Assembly: GCF_019061125.1 (NCBI RefSeq)
Contig: NZ_JAHQYI010000001.1
Location: forward strand, 62,001-126,000
DNA length: 64,000 nucleotides
DNA from: Microbacterium sp. NC79
GTDB lineage: Bacteria > Actinomycetota > Actinomycetes > Actinomycetales > Microbacteriaceae
Reading direction: 5' to 3'
In this document: piece after piece, positions 43,722-52,151 of the stretch
Numbering within the stretch: position 1 is the first letter of the stretch
Layout: each line of letters starts with the position of its first letter
Made by a program: the position numbers and the translations under genes
The notes under the pieces: model-generated
Told to the model about the DNA's origin: nothing
Database searches by the model: none
Seen by the model: only the letters and a program-made list of their open reading frames with translations

Positions 43722-44957
43722 ATGACCTTTCCAGATCCGCAGGCACTTCCGGAGCCGTCGCGCTCGTGGTACCGGGTGTCGCGCGAGGTTCTGGTGCTGA
43801 TCCTCTGTGCCATGGCCGTCATGTCGGTGGCCGGCAAATACGCGACGAACGGGAGCAGCGCTGCCGACGCTTTCGCGCCGTTCGGCTACGCCTCGGCCTT
43901 TCCGATGCTTGCCGTTGTGGCGTTGCTGTGGTGGCGCCAACGCTGGCCTGTGCTGATCGCTGCGATAGCGATTGGGGCTTCGCTCGTCTTTCCTACGACT
44001 CCCTTCGTAGCGCTGACCGCAATCGCGGGTGCCGTCGCTGTGACAACCGGGCGCACACGCTGGCTCCTGATTGTCGGTGGCTACGTCGTCACCGTTGTCT
44101 CGTTGCTGTGGGACGTGTTCTCCACCTCCTCCCTGTTGGCGAGCTTCGTCGACGGCGCTGCCGTCGGTTCCACCGCACGTCTCAGCCTGATTCCCTTTAT
44201 TCCGCTCCTCGCCGCGCTGCTGACCGCCCCCTTTGCCGGCACCGGTTTCTTGCGGCAGTACCGTCAGGAGCGTGACGAAGCGCGGGCCGGAACCATCACG
44301 GCGACGCGCAACGTCGCCGTGATGCATGAGGAGATGGCGCGCGAGCATGAGCGGCAGGAGATCGCGCGCGAACTTCATGACACGCTCGCCGCGCGGCTCA
44401 GCGCGGTGTCGCTGCACGCGGGCGCTTTTGAGCTGGCTGCCTCGCAGTCAGGCAGCGATGCGCTCGCGGCAGCCCGTCGCGTGCGAGAAGCAGCGCAGGG
44501 CTCGCTTGATGAGCTGCGCGCCGTGGTCGATGTGCTGAAGAACCCGACCGCAGCTCGCCGCGGCACGGGGCTCAGCGATCTGAGCCTGCTCATCGACCGG
44601 GTGAGCAGTGATGGTGCCGATGTGCGCGCTCAGATCATGGTTACCGATCCCGCGTCGTGTGATGAGAAGGTCTCGCACGCGCTGTATCGCATTCTGCAGG
44701 AGTCGATTTCTAACGCTCGTCGTCATGCTGGTGACGTCGCGATCCGCGTTGATGTGCGCGGCGGCCCACAAACCGGGGTGAGCGCATCAATCACCAATGA
44801 GGTGCCCGTTGGGGCCCGCCCGTCTTCGGTCGGTGGCGGCAACGGGCTGGTGGGCATGCACGAACGTGTGGCCGCGATGGCGGGGTCTTTTCAGGCAGGC
44901 GAAACGCAGGAGGGCACGTTCCGGGTCTCCGTTTGGATGCCATGGCAACCTCGATAG
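43722..44957 (+). CDS. Sensor histidine kinase (NarL-type, HisKA_3)
   Basis: A protein of 411 residues: about five N-terminal helices as sensor, a coiled coil, then the dimerisation block RQEIARELHDTLAARLSAV with phospho-acceptor His219. The HATPase part has SNARRHAGDV and GGGNGLVGMHERV. It pairs with the response regulator 19 nt downstream. The signal is unknown; a membrane-embedded sensor suggests an envelope or antibiotic cue. Confidence 0.9.
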   Translation: MTFPDPQALPEPSRSWYRVSREVLVLILCAMAVMSVAGKYATNGSSAADAFAPFGYASAFPMLAVVALLWWRQRWPVLIAAIAIGASLVFPTTPFVALTAIAGAVAVTTGRTRWLLIVGGYVVTVVSLLWDVFSTSSLLASFVDGAAVGSTARLSLIPFIPLLAALLTAPFAGTGFLRQYRQERDEARAGTITATRNVAVMHEEMAREHERQEIARELHDTLAARLSAVSLHAGAFELAASQSGSDALAAARRVREAAQGSLDELRAVVDVLKNPTAARRGTGLSDLSLLIDRVSSDGADVRAQIMVTDPASCDEKVSHALYRILQESISNARRHAGDVAIRVDVRGGPQTGVSASITNEVPVGARPSSVGGGNGLVGMHERVAAMAGSFQAGETQEGTFRVSVWMPWQPR

Positions 44958-44964
44958 CCGTCGA

Positions 44965-44970
44965 TATCAT
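44965..44970 (+). promoter_or_regulatory. Leaderless -10 box (TATCAT) of the response regulator
   Basis: TATCAT lies 7 nt past the kinase stop and exactly 6 nt before the GTG at 44977. The regulator may therefore also be transcribed alone. Confidence 0.5.
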
Positions 44971-44976
44971 CGAACG

Positions 44977-45630
44977 GTGACTGACCCGATCCGCGTTCTC
45001 ATCGTCGACGATGATCCTTTTGTGCTGTCCGGCATGGGCATGCTGCTGGCAACCGCAAACGATCTCGCTGTTGTCGGCACGTGCACAGGGGGTGCCGAGG
45101 TTGCGGAATCGGTGCGCACGCTCCGGCCCGATGTGGTGCTGTGCGATGTGCGGATGCCTGGGATGGACGGAATCGTCGTCGTGCAAACTCTCCGTGACAG
45201 TGGTCCGGTGTTCCTCATGATGACCGCGATGGACGACAACGGAACCGTCTTGCGAGCCATTGAGGCGGGTGCGGCGGGTTTCTTACTTAAGGCCGATGAT
45301 CCGAGCAGCATCGTGCAGGCCGTGCGAAGCGTTGCGCGCGGAGATACGCCGATGTCGCCGCGGTCTGCCAGCCATCTGGTTGCGTGGGTGCGGGAGGATT
45401 CGCAGGCGGCTGGTCGCCGTGACGCGCAGGCGCTGGTGACTCTGCTTGCCCCACGTGAACGCGAAATGGCGGTTGCCGTTGCCCACGGGGCGTCGGACGC
45501 GGAGATTGCGCGTCAGCTTCTCGTCGCGGAAAGCACCGTGAAGTCCACGCTGTCAGCTGTACGCACCAAAGTTGGTGCGCGAACGCGCGTCGATCTCGCC
45601 GTTATCGCGGTGCGGGCCGGACTTCTCTGA
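44977..45630 (+). CDS. LuxR-type DNA-binding response regulator
   Basis: A protein of 217 residues. The receiver domain has the acidic D11-D12-D13 cluster and phospho-acceptor D57 in LCDVRMPGMDG. The C-terminal LuxR HTH reads LAPREREMAVAVAHGASDAE, then LLVAESTVKSTLSAVRTKVG. It is the partner of the histidine kinase just upstream. Confidence 0.92.
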   Translation: MTDPIRVLIVDDDPFVLSGMGMLLATANDLAVVGTCTGGAEVAESVRTLRPDVVLCDVRMPGMDGIVVVQTLRDSGPVFLMMTAMDDNGTVLRAIEAGAAGFLLKADDPSSIVQAVRSVARGDTPMSPRSASHLVAWVREDSQAAGRRDAQALVTLLAPREREMAVAVAHGASDAEIARQLLVAESTVKSTLSAVRTKVGARTRVDLAVIAVRAGLL

Positions 45631-45757
45631 ACTCGACGCACAGAACTACGGAGTGGAAGTCGCCAGAATACGGAGATTTTGGATGCGAGCCAACATTGTG
45701 ACGTAACCTTGGTGTGTTAGAGGCGGCAAGAGCCATCAGCAGTAAAGGGGGCAGAAA

Positions 45758-46372
45758 ATGGTTGGACTTCGCGAACGAAAGAAGCGCGCCACCGAGCAGG
45801 CGATTGAGGGCGCCGCTGTTGATATCGCATTCAATGAGGGGATTGATGCGGTCACCGTTGACCGGGTGTGTGACATTGCCATGGTGTCGCGCAGCACGTT
45901 CTTCAACTACTACACATCTCGTGAAGAGGCGATCTTTGGTCGTCCGCTTGAGTACGACCGCGAACGTACGAGCGCAATTCTGGAGAAGAACGGTTCTGAT
46001 CTGATCGTCTCCGCATCGGAGATTGTGATTGACGCTGTTCGCGGTGACGAAAAAGACCCGATCACGAAGCGCCGGCTGCAGCTTTTCCTACGTGAGCCCG
46101 GCACGACGACACGGGTATCGTGGGCAAGCCCGACCAGCCGCGAACGCCTTGAAGAGGTCTTGGTGGAATGGCTCGATGAGCACCCTGAGCTTGCGTCGCT
46201 TCCGAATCGTGACCACGCCGCTGAGGCCCGTCTCATCGTCGGCTTGTCGGTCATTCTTGGTGATGAAGTGATGCGTGATGTTCGCATTGCCAAGGGTGAG
46301 ATCAAGATTCGTCCGGAACAGTTCCGTGCCGTGTTGGAGCGCCTCGCCTACGTCGTTCCTGCACATTCCTGA
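45758..46372 (+). CDS. TetR-family transcriptional regulator
   Basis: A protein of 204 residues. The HTH is standard (VDRVCDIAMVSRSTFFNYY). The C-terminal ligand domain is specific to its group and gives no hint of the inducer. TAACCT at 45704-45709 may be its -10. The fluoride channels or the RND exporter downstream are possible targets, but no operator palindrome stands out. Confidence 0.85.
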   Translation: MVGLRERKKRATEQAIEGAAVDIAFNEGIDAVTVDRVCDIAMVSRSTFFNYYTSREEAIFGRPLEYDRERTSAILEKNGSDLIVSASEIVIDAVRGDEKDPITKRRLQLFLREPGTTTRVSWASPTSRERLEEVLVEWLDEHPELASLPNRDHAAEARLIVGLSVILGDEVMRDVRIAKGEIKIRPEQFRAVLERLAYVVPAHS

Positions 46373-46392
46373 GGCGGATCGCGTTCGCGCGC

Positions 46393-46398
46393 TAGCGT
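46393..46398 (+). promoter_or_regulatory. Leaderless -10 box (TAGCGT)
   Basis: TAGCGT ends 6 nt before the ATG at 46405. Confidence 0.55.
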
Positions 46399-46404
46399 AG
46401 GGGC

Positions 46405-46797
46405 ATGACCTCGTCAGCGCCCCGTAGCCGCGCGCGCGACATGGGGTTGGTGTTTCTCGGCGGCACGCTGGGGACCGCCGCGCGACTGATCGTGATGCTC
46501 CTTGTCGGAGACGCTGCTGGATTGGTGACTGTCAATCTCGCTGGTGCTTTTCTGCTCGGAATCGTCACGGCCGTGTTGACGCGGTCGCCCAGCGCCCGCC
46601 ACCGCCGTGCGCACCTGTTGCTTGGCACGGGTGCGCTCGGCGGCTTTACTACGTATTCGGCCCTGGCGCTGAGCGCGACAGATCTTGCCGGGTTGCTTAT
46701 GGCGTGCATCGTTGCCATTGCTGGTGTCGCAGCCGCGGCCCTCGGCTTCGGAGTCGGTGGCATCCGCACCCGCTGGCGGCGGTCGTCAGATGGGTGA
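46405..46797 (+). CDS. Fluoride channel subunit, CrcB/FluC family (first)
   Basis: A protein of 130 residues with four helices. GGTLGTAARL, NLAGAFLLG (channel Asn) and GALGGFTTYSAL (the Phe-box) are FluC signatures. FluC is a dual-topology dimer that lets toxic F- leave the cell. A second homologue follows directly, as in other Gram-positive bacteria, where the pair forms a heterodimer. No fluoride riboswitch is seen upstream; only 32 nt separate it from the TetR gene. Confidence 0.9.
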   Translation: MTSSAPRSRARDMGLVFLGGTLGTAARLIVMLLVGDAAGLVTVNLAGAFLLGIVTAVLTRSPSARHRRAHLLLGTGALGGFTTYSALALSATDLAGLLMACIVAIAGVAAAALGFGVGGIRTRWRRSSDG

Positions 46798-46804
46798 AGT
46801 CGGA

Positions 46805-47179
46805 ATGAACATCGTCACCCTCGTTGTGGCGAGCCTCGCAGGAGGAATTGGCGCGTCGCTGCGTTGGATCATTGACGTCACGATCTCGCGGCGCACCCGG
46901 TCGCGATTTCCATGGGGAGTATGGGTCGTGAACGTGTCAGGCTCATTCCTGCTTGGCGTGCTGTCGCCGCTGATTGGTTCCGCACCTCTTGGGGTTGCGA
47001 TCGGCGCGGGTCTGCTTGGCGGTTACACCACGTTCTCAACGGTCACCGTTGCATCGGTGACCCTCGCTCGTTCCGGTGCGCGACGGCTCGCGGCGATGAA
47101 CATCGTCGTCACATTCGTCGCCTGTGTTCTCGCATCACTCGGTGGAGTTGCCTGCGGCACGTGGATCGCGGGGCTTTAG
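46805..47179 (+). CDS. Fluoride channel subunit, CrcB/FluC family (second)
   Basis: A protein of 124 residues with GGIGASLRW, NVSGSFLLG and GLLGGYTTFSTV, matching the first subunit motif for motif. It begins 7 nt after the first gene; an ATG at 46790 would overlap it. The two paralogues should insert with opposite topology and make one channel. Confidence 0.88.
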   Translation: MNIVTLVVASLAGGIGASLRWIIDVTISRRTRSRFPWGVWVVNVSGSFLLGVLSPLIGSAPLGVAIGAGLLGGYTTFSTVTVASVTLARSGARRLAAMNIVVTFVACVLASLGGVACGTWIAGL

Positions 47180-47264
47180 TGCGGAGAGCGCTCCCAGCCA
47201 CGGCCTGATGGCACGTGGAATACTGGGCATTGACTAGTTCGTCACCTCTATCGCTAGGCGTCTC

Positions 47265-50200
47265 GTGTTTAAACTCGCTGTTCTGAGCCTGAAAAACCGC
47301 GCTCTCATTGCCCTCATCACCATCGTTGCGGCAATTTTTGGTTCCATGGCCCTCGTTAATCTCAAGCAGGAGCTCATTCCGTCAATTGAGTTTCCGGCGC
47401 TCATGGTCATTACGACGTACCCTGGTGCATCGCCTGAGGTCGTGAATACCGATGTGTCGACGCCCATTGAGACGGCAATTCAGGCCGTTCCTGGGCTGGA
47501 GACGACGAGCGCGACAAGCACTACCAACGCGAGCGTCGTGCAGGCGTCGTTTGCGTATGGCACCAACCTGTCCACCGCTGAGCAGAAGATGACGCAGGCG
47601 ATCAACCGCATCTCATCCCAGCTTCCGGATTCTGCCGACCCGCAGGTGCTTCTGCTGTCGATCGATGACCTGCCAGCCGTGCAGCTTGCCGTGTCTGGTG
47701 GCGACGCGCAGACGATCCAGACCCGACTCGAGAACATTGTGGTTCCGGAGCTCGAGAAGATTGATGGCGTCAACCAGGCCGCCATTCTTGGTGCCACGAC
47801 GAATCGTGTGGTCATCACGCCTGACCAGGCAAAGCTGGCTGCCGCAGGATTCACGCAGCAGGCCATCACGGACGCTCTTGATCAAAACGGCGTGCTCTTC
47901 CCCGGCGGTGCGATCACCGAGGGTGACACGACATTGACCGTCCAGACCGGAACCAAGGTGCAGTCGGTGGAGGATGTCGCGGCGCTGCCGCTGGTCGCCA
48001 CGAACGCCGACCAAATGGCTGCCGGCCCGAAGACGATTGCCGATGTGGCGACGGTGGCGCTCACCGCCGCGGACGCCACCTCGATATCGCGTGTCAACGG
48101 CGAGGACGCGCTCACGATTTCGATCACCAAGCTCGGAACCGCAAACACGGTCGAGGTGTCCAAGGCCATCACCTCGTTGCTGCCTGAGCTCGAGTCTCAG
48201 CTTGATGGCGGCAAGATCACGGTGATCTTTGACCAGGCTCCGTACATTCAGCAGTCGATCGAAGCACTGGCTCAGGAAGGTCTGCTCGGTCTTGGATTTG
48301 CCGTGATCGTCATCCTGATCTTCCTGTTGTCTTTCCGTGCGACGATCGTGACGGCGATTTCCATCCCGACCAGCGTGCTCATTACGCTTTTGGGCCTGCA
48401 GGCGATGGAGTACTCGCTCAACATCTTGACGCTGGGTGCACTCACGATGGCGATCGGTCGCGTCGTTGACGACTCCATCGTGGTCATTGAGAACATCAAG
48501 CGCCACTACGTTGGCGGCGCCGACAAGATGGCATCGATCATTCTTGCGGTACGTGAGGTGGCCGGTGCCATTACGGCGTCAACGATCACCACTGTTGCGG
48601 TGTTCTTGCCGATTGCCCTTGTGGGTGACATGACCGGTGAGTTGTTCCGCCCGTTCGCGATGACCGTGACCATTGCGATGCTGTCGAGTCTGCTGGTCGC
48701 GCTCACGATTGTTCCGGTGCTCGCCTACTGGTTCATGAAGCCGGGTAAGGAGCTGCGCGATGCTGATGGCAACCCCATCGACCCCGAGCACCCTGACGCT
48801 CCGCCTTCGAAGCTGCAAAAGGCCTACCTGCCGATCTTGACGTGGACGGTGAAGCACTCGGCCGTGACGCTCATTGTGTCGCTGCTGGTTCTCGGTGGCA
48901 CGTTGTTCTCCGCGCAGTTCATGAAGACGAACTTCCTCGGCGACTCGGGGCAGAACACCATGACGGTGCAGCAGGAAATGCCTGCCGCATCGAGCCTCGC
49001 GGTGAAGGATGCCGCTGCCGCACGTGTTGAGAAGGTACTGCGCGACGTGCCAGGCGTCGATACGGTGCTGGCCTCGGTCGGCTCGAGTGGTTCCGCTCTT
49101 ACCGATGCCTTCACTGGTGGCGCCGCCGGAGCAACGTTCTCGATCACGCTGACGGATGATGCAGACGTGGAGAAGGTGCGCGCAGATATTCAGTCGGGTG
49201 TTGCTGAGCTGTCGGATGTCGGCGAAGTGACGATTGCCGCTGCCGCATCGCTGGGTTCAAGTGATATCGCGATTGAGGTCACGGCACCGGATTCCGCGAC
49301 GCTGGAGAAGGCAACAGCCGCGGTGCAGGACAAGATGACCGGCCTCGACGGTGTCGAGCAGGTGACGAGCAACCTTGCCGCCGCCCAGCCGTACATCGCC
49401 GTGCAGGTCGACCGCGAAAAGGCGGCAGCCGTTGGGCTCAGTGAGGTGGTTGTCGGCGGCATGGTGAATGCTGCGATGCAGCCGAAGCCGGCCGGAACCA
49501 TTGAGATTGACGACGCGTCGGTGACGGTGGTTATCGCGTCGGCTGACCCGCCTGCCACGATTGTGGAACTCGCGGATATGCGGATTCCGTCAGCGCTCGG
49601 AATGACGCGTCTTGGCGATATTGCAACCGTCGAGCAGACCGATGGGCCCTCGTCGATTACGACACAAAACGGGCAGCGTACTGCAACGGTGTCAGTGACC
49701 CCGCTCGGTGATGACCTATCGACGGCCAGCACCGCGGTTCGTGGCGCACTGGACGAGGTGAAGTTGCCGAAGGGCGCGAGCGCCGGGCTTGGCGGTGTGA
49801 TTACGCAACAGAACGACGCGTTCACCCAGTTGGGGCTCGCGATGCTGGCCGCCATCTTGATCGTTTACGTGGTGATGGTGGCGACGTTTAAGTCGCTTCG
49901 TCAGCCGTTGCTGCTGCTGATCTCGGTTCCGTTTGCGGCAACAGGTGCCATCCTGTTGCAGATCGTTTCGCAGGTTCCGCTCGGCGTTCCGTCGCTCATC
50001 GGTGTGCTGATGCTCATCGGTATTGTCGTCACCAACGCGATTGTGCTCGTTGACCTGGTGAACCAGTACCGCAACCGCGGACTGTCGACATATGACGCCA
50101 CGATCGCCGGATCGTCGATGCGTTTGCGTCCGATTTTGATGACGGCGCTGGCGACGATCTTCGCGCTGGTTCCGATGGCGCTTGGCATCACAGGGCACGG

Positions 50201-50552
50201 CGGCTTCATTAGCCAGCCGCTTGCGATCGTCGTGATCGGTGGACTCGTATCGTCGACCGTGCTGACGCTGATCGTATTGCCGACGCTCTACAACCTGGTT
50301 GAAGGGGCGAAGGAGCGTCGTGCTACGCGTCGTGCTGGCGGGTCTGGTTCTGGTGCTGGCTCTGATGCTGGGCCGGATGATGGACCCGCGGGGCCGCGCC
50401 GGACGGGGAGCATTCCGGTTGTTGCTGGGGACGGCGTGGTTGCCGGTGACGGTGCTGGTGCTGGTGCCGGTGCTGGTGCTGGTGCTGGTGCGGGTGGGTC
50501 CGTGGACGGGGTCGTGACTCCGCCTCCGACGCGTCGGTCGCTGCGCGCGTAG
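47265..50552 (+). CDS. RND-superfamily efflux permease (AcrB/HAE1-like)
   Basis: A protein of 1095 residues. It has an N-terminal helix, large exterior loop 1, helices 2-6 (ALTMAIGRVVDDSIVVIENI is the family motif D region with its proton-relay Asp), exterior loop 2 and the final six helices (LMLIGIVVTNAIVLVDLVNQ). It is driven by protons and should export drugs or lipids across the cytoplasmic membrane; no membrane-fusion protein gene lies beside it. The last 70 residues are low in complexity, with a Gly-Ala repeat. It starts with GTG. Confidence 0.88.
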   Translation: MFKLAVLSLKNRALIALITIVAAIFGSMALVNLKQELIPSIEFPALMVITTYPGASPEVVNTDVSTPIETAIQAVPGLETTSATSTTNASVVQASFAYGTNLSTAEQKMTQAINRISSQLPDSADPQVLLLSIDDLPAVQLAVSGGDAQTIQTRLENIVVPELEKIDGVNQAAILGATTNRVVITPDQAKLAAAGFTQQAITDALDQNGVLFPGGAITEGDTTLTVQTGTKVQSVEDVAALPLVATNADQMAAGPKTIADVATVALTAADATSISRVNGEDALTISITKLGTANTVEVSKAITSLLPELESQLDGGKITVIFDQAPYIQQSIEALAQEGLLGLGFAVIVILIFLLSFRATIVTAISIPTSVLITLLGLQAMEYSLNILTLGALTMAIGRVVDDSIVVIENIKRHYVGGADKMASIILAVREVAGAITASTITTVAVFLPIALVGDMTGELFRPFAMTVTIAMLSSLLVALTIVPVLAYWFMKPGKELRDADGNPIDPEHPDAPPSKLQKAYLPILTWTVKHSAVTLIVSLLVLGGTLFSAQFMKTNFLGDSGQNTMTVQQEMPAASSLAVKDAAAARVEKVLRDVPGVDTVLASVGSSGSALTDAFTGGAAGATFSITLTDDADVEKVRADIQSGVAELSDVGEVTIAAAASLGSSDIAIEVTAPDSATLEKATAAVQDKMTGLDGVEQVTSNLAAAQPYIAVQVDREKAAAVGLSEVVVGGMVNAAMQPKPAGTIEIDDASVTVVIASADPPATIVELADMRIPSALGMTRLGDIATVEQTDGPSSITTQNGQRTATVSVTPLGDDLSTASTAVRGALDEVKLPKGASAGLGGVITQQNDAFTQLGLAMLAAILIVYVVMVATFKSLRQPLLLLISVPFAATGAILLQIVSQVPLGVPSLIGVLMLIGIVVTNAIVLVDLVNQYRNRGLSTYDATIAGSSMRLRPILMTALATIFALVPMALGITGHGGFISQPLAIVVIGGLVSSTVLTLIVLPTLYNLVEGAKERRATRRAGGSGSGAGSDAGPDDGPAGPRRTGSIPVVAGDGVVAGDGAGAGAGAGAGAGAGGSVDGVVTPPPTRRSLRA
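50451..50498 (+). repeat. GGTGCN hexanucleotide repeat in the RND C-terminus
   Basis: Seven GGTGCN units and one GGTGGG in a row encode (Gly-Ala)n. Length change by slippage would keep the frame. Confidence 0.85.
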
Positions 50553-50563
50553 GCAGGAGGGAA

Positions 50564-50598
50564 CGGACGGCGCACCGGAGACCGCCGGGGGCCGTCCG
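50564..50598 (+). terminator. Terminator-like hairpin after the RND gene
   Basis: CGGACGGC (50564-50571) pairs with GCCGTCCG (50591-50598), followed by a mixed T/C stretch. Confidence 0.6.
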
Positions 50599-50609
50599 AT
50601 TCTGCTCTC

Positions 50610-50625
50610 TCGAACAAGTTTTCGA
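50610..50625 (+). promoter_or_regulatory. LexA (SOS) box upstream of the HNH gene
   Basis: TCGAACAAGTTTTCGA matches the actinobacterial LexA box TCGAAC-N4-GTTCGA with one mismatch. It ends 55 nt before the HNH start. A -10-like TATATT follows at 50650. Confidence 0.7.
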
Positions 50626-50680
50626 TGAGATCCCCCTCATGATCGTAGATATATTCTACTAATCGTGAAATCATGGAGAC

Positions 50681-52102
50681 ATGACGATCGAACAGCCACC
50701 GGATGAGCCCATCGCGGGTTCCGCTCCAGACCTGCCGCCCAGCGAGGCGACAAGCGATGGTGGTGCGATGTCAGCGCTTCCGGCGGAGGCGCCGGCGGTG
50801 TCGAGTGAAGTTGCCGCCACCGATGAGATGCCTGGCGGTTTCGCGTTTGCGCTGAGCTCTCTGCGAGAGATTCAGCGGGCACGAGCAGGGCTCGATGCGA
50901 TGGAGACCGCACTGTACGCGGCAGTTTTTGAGCATGTGGATGCGCTGTCAAAGCAGACGGCCGAGCCTATCGCCGAGCGCGACATGATGATTCGGTCGGC
51001 ATGTGCCGAGATCGCAGCCGCCCTGCGGCTCAGCGATCGCGCCGTGCAACGTCGAATGTCTGATGCGTATGACGTCTATGTCGGATTTCCGCAGACGTTT
51101 GAGGCGCTCCGGACGGGCGCCATCACCGTGCGCCATGTGCAGGAAATTGTGAAGGCGAGTGACGGTCTGCCTGTTGATATGCGGGCCGATTATGAGGTTG
51201 CGGCGCTGGAGCGTGCGTTGATCACGACACCGCCCCGGTTGGCCGCGGTACTGCCGAGCGTGGCCAATCAGATTCATGCGCGCAGCATTGCTGAGCGGCA
51301 TCAGACGGCTCGCAAGCGCCGGGCGGTGACCGTTCGTGATGTCGGAGATGGCATGGCCGAACTCGTGGCCCTCCTGCCCGCGGTTCTTGCTCATGGCATT
51401 CATGACCGGCTCACGTCGATCGCGGTCGCTGTCGAAAAGGCTGACCCCGATGATGAGCGTTGCCGTGATGAAATTCGCGCTGACGTCTTCGCCGACATCG
51501 CGCTCTCCGGGGCGCCGCTCGCGCACGGCGATGGGCTGAGGGCGATTCGCGCGAACGTGCAGGTCTCGGTTCCGGTCACGACACTGGCGGGAGGGGCTGG
51601 CACAGGCGCTGAGCTGATCGGTGTTGGCCCGATGGATGCTGACACGGCACGCACTCTCGCCGGTAATGAACCGGGGTGGGATCGGGTCATGACGCATCCG
51701 ATTTCAGGAGCGGTGCTGGCTGTTGATCGGTATCGACCCGGTGAAGATTTGCGGCGACGATTGCGGGTCCGTGACGAACACTGTCGCTTTCCCGGTTGTC
51801 GTCAGCCGGCCCATCGGTGCGAAGCTGACCACGGCTTGGCTGCCGCGGATGGCGGCAAGACCCATCTCGATAACCTCGCGCTGCTGTGCAAGGGGCACCA
51901 CACGATGAAGCACGCTGCCCACTGGCAGGTCGTGCATGAGCAGCACGGCGTGTTGCGCTGGACGAGCCCCAACGGAAACACCTACATCGATACCCCGACG
52001 CCGGTGCTGCGGTTCTATCCGTCGGAGGGAGCGGCCAGCGGTGACGGAAATTCCGCTGGTGACCGGCCCCCAGGGGACGAGCCGCCTCCGCACATTCCCT
52101 GA
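50681..52102 (+). CDS. DUF222/HNH endonuclease-domain protein
   Basis: A protein of 473 residues. Residues about 50-330 are a DUF222 domain. The C-terminal HNH nuclease has CRFPGCRQPAHRCEADHGL and LALLCKGHHTMKH, with the Cys pairs and HNH His residues intact. Families like this are abundant in Microbacteriaceae and are thought to be SOS-related nucleases, sometimes with mobile traits. A LexA-type box lies upstream. GGAG precedes the ATG. Confidence 0.87.
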   Translation: MTIEQPPDEPIAGSAPDLPPSEATSDGGAMSALPAEAPAVSSEVAATDEMPGGFAFALSSLREIQRARAGLDAMETALYAAVFEHVDALSKQTAEPIAERDMMIRSACAEIAAALRLSDRAVQRRMSDAYDVYVGFPQTFEALRTGAITVRHVQEIVKASDGLPVDMRADYEVAALERALITTPPRLAAVLPSVANQIHARSIAERHQTARKRRAVTVRDVGDGMAELVALLPAVLAHGIHDRLTSIAVAVEKADPDDERCRDEIRADVFADIALSGAPLAHGDGLRAIRANVQVSVPVTTLAGGAGTGAELIGVGPMDADTARTLAGNEPGWDRVMTHPISGAVLAVDRYRPGEDLRRRLRVRDEHCRFPGCRQPAHRCEADHGLAAADGGKTHLDNLALLCKGHHTMKHAAHWQVVHEQHGVLRWTSPNGNTYIDTPTPVLRFYPSEGAASGDGNSAGDRPPGDEPPPHIP

Positions 52103-52151
52103 CCTGCGATCTGGTCACCGCTCGTTAACCCCGCTGTGCCACGATGTTCTC

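Noticed and set aside
46373..46404. Fluoride riboswitch before the FluC genes
   Set aside because: The gap is only 32 nt and holds a leaderless promoter.
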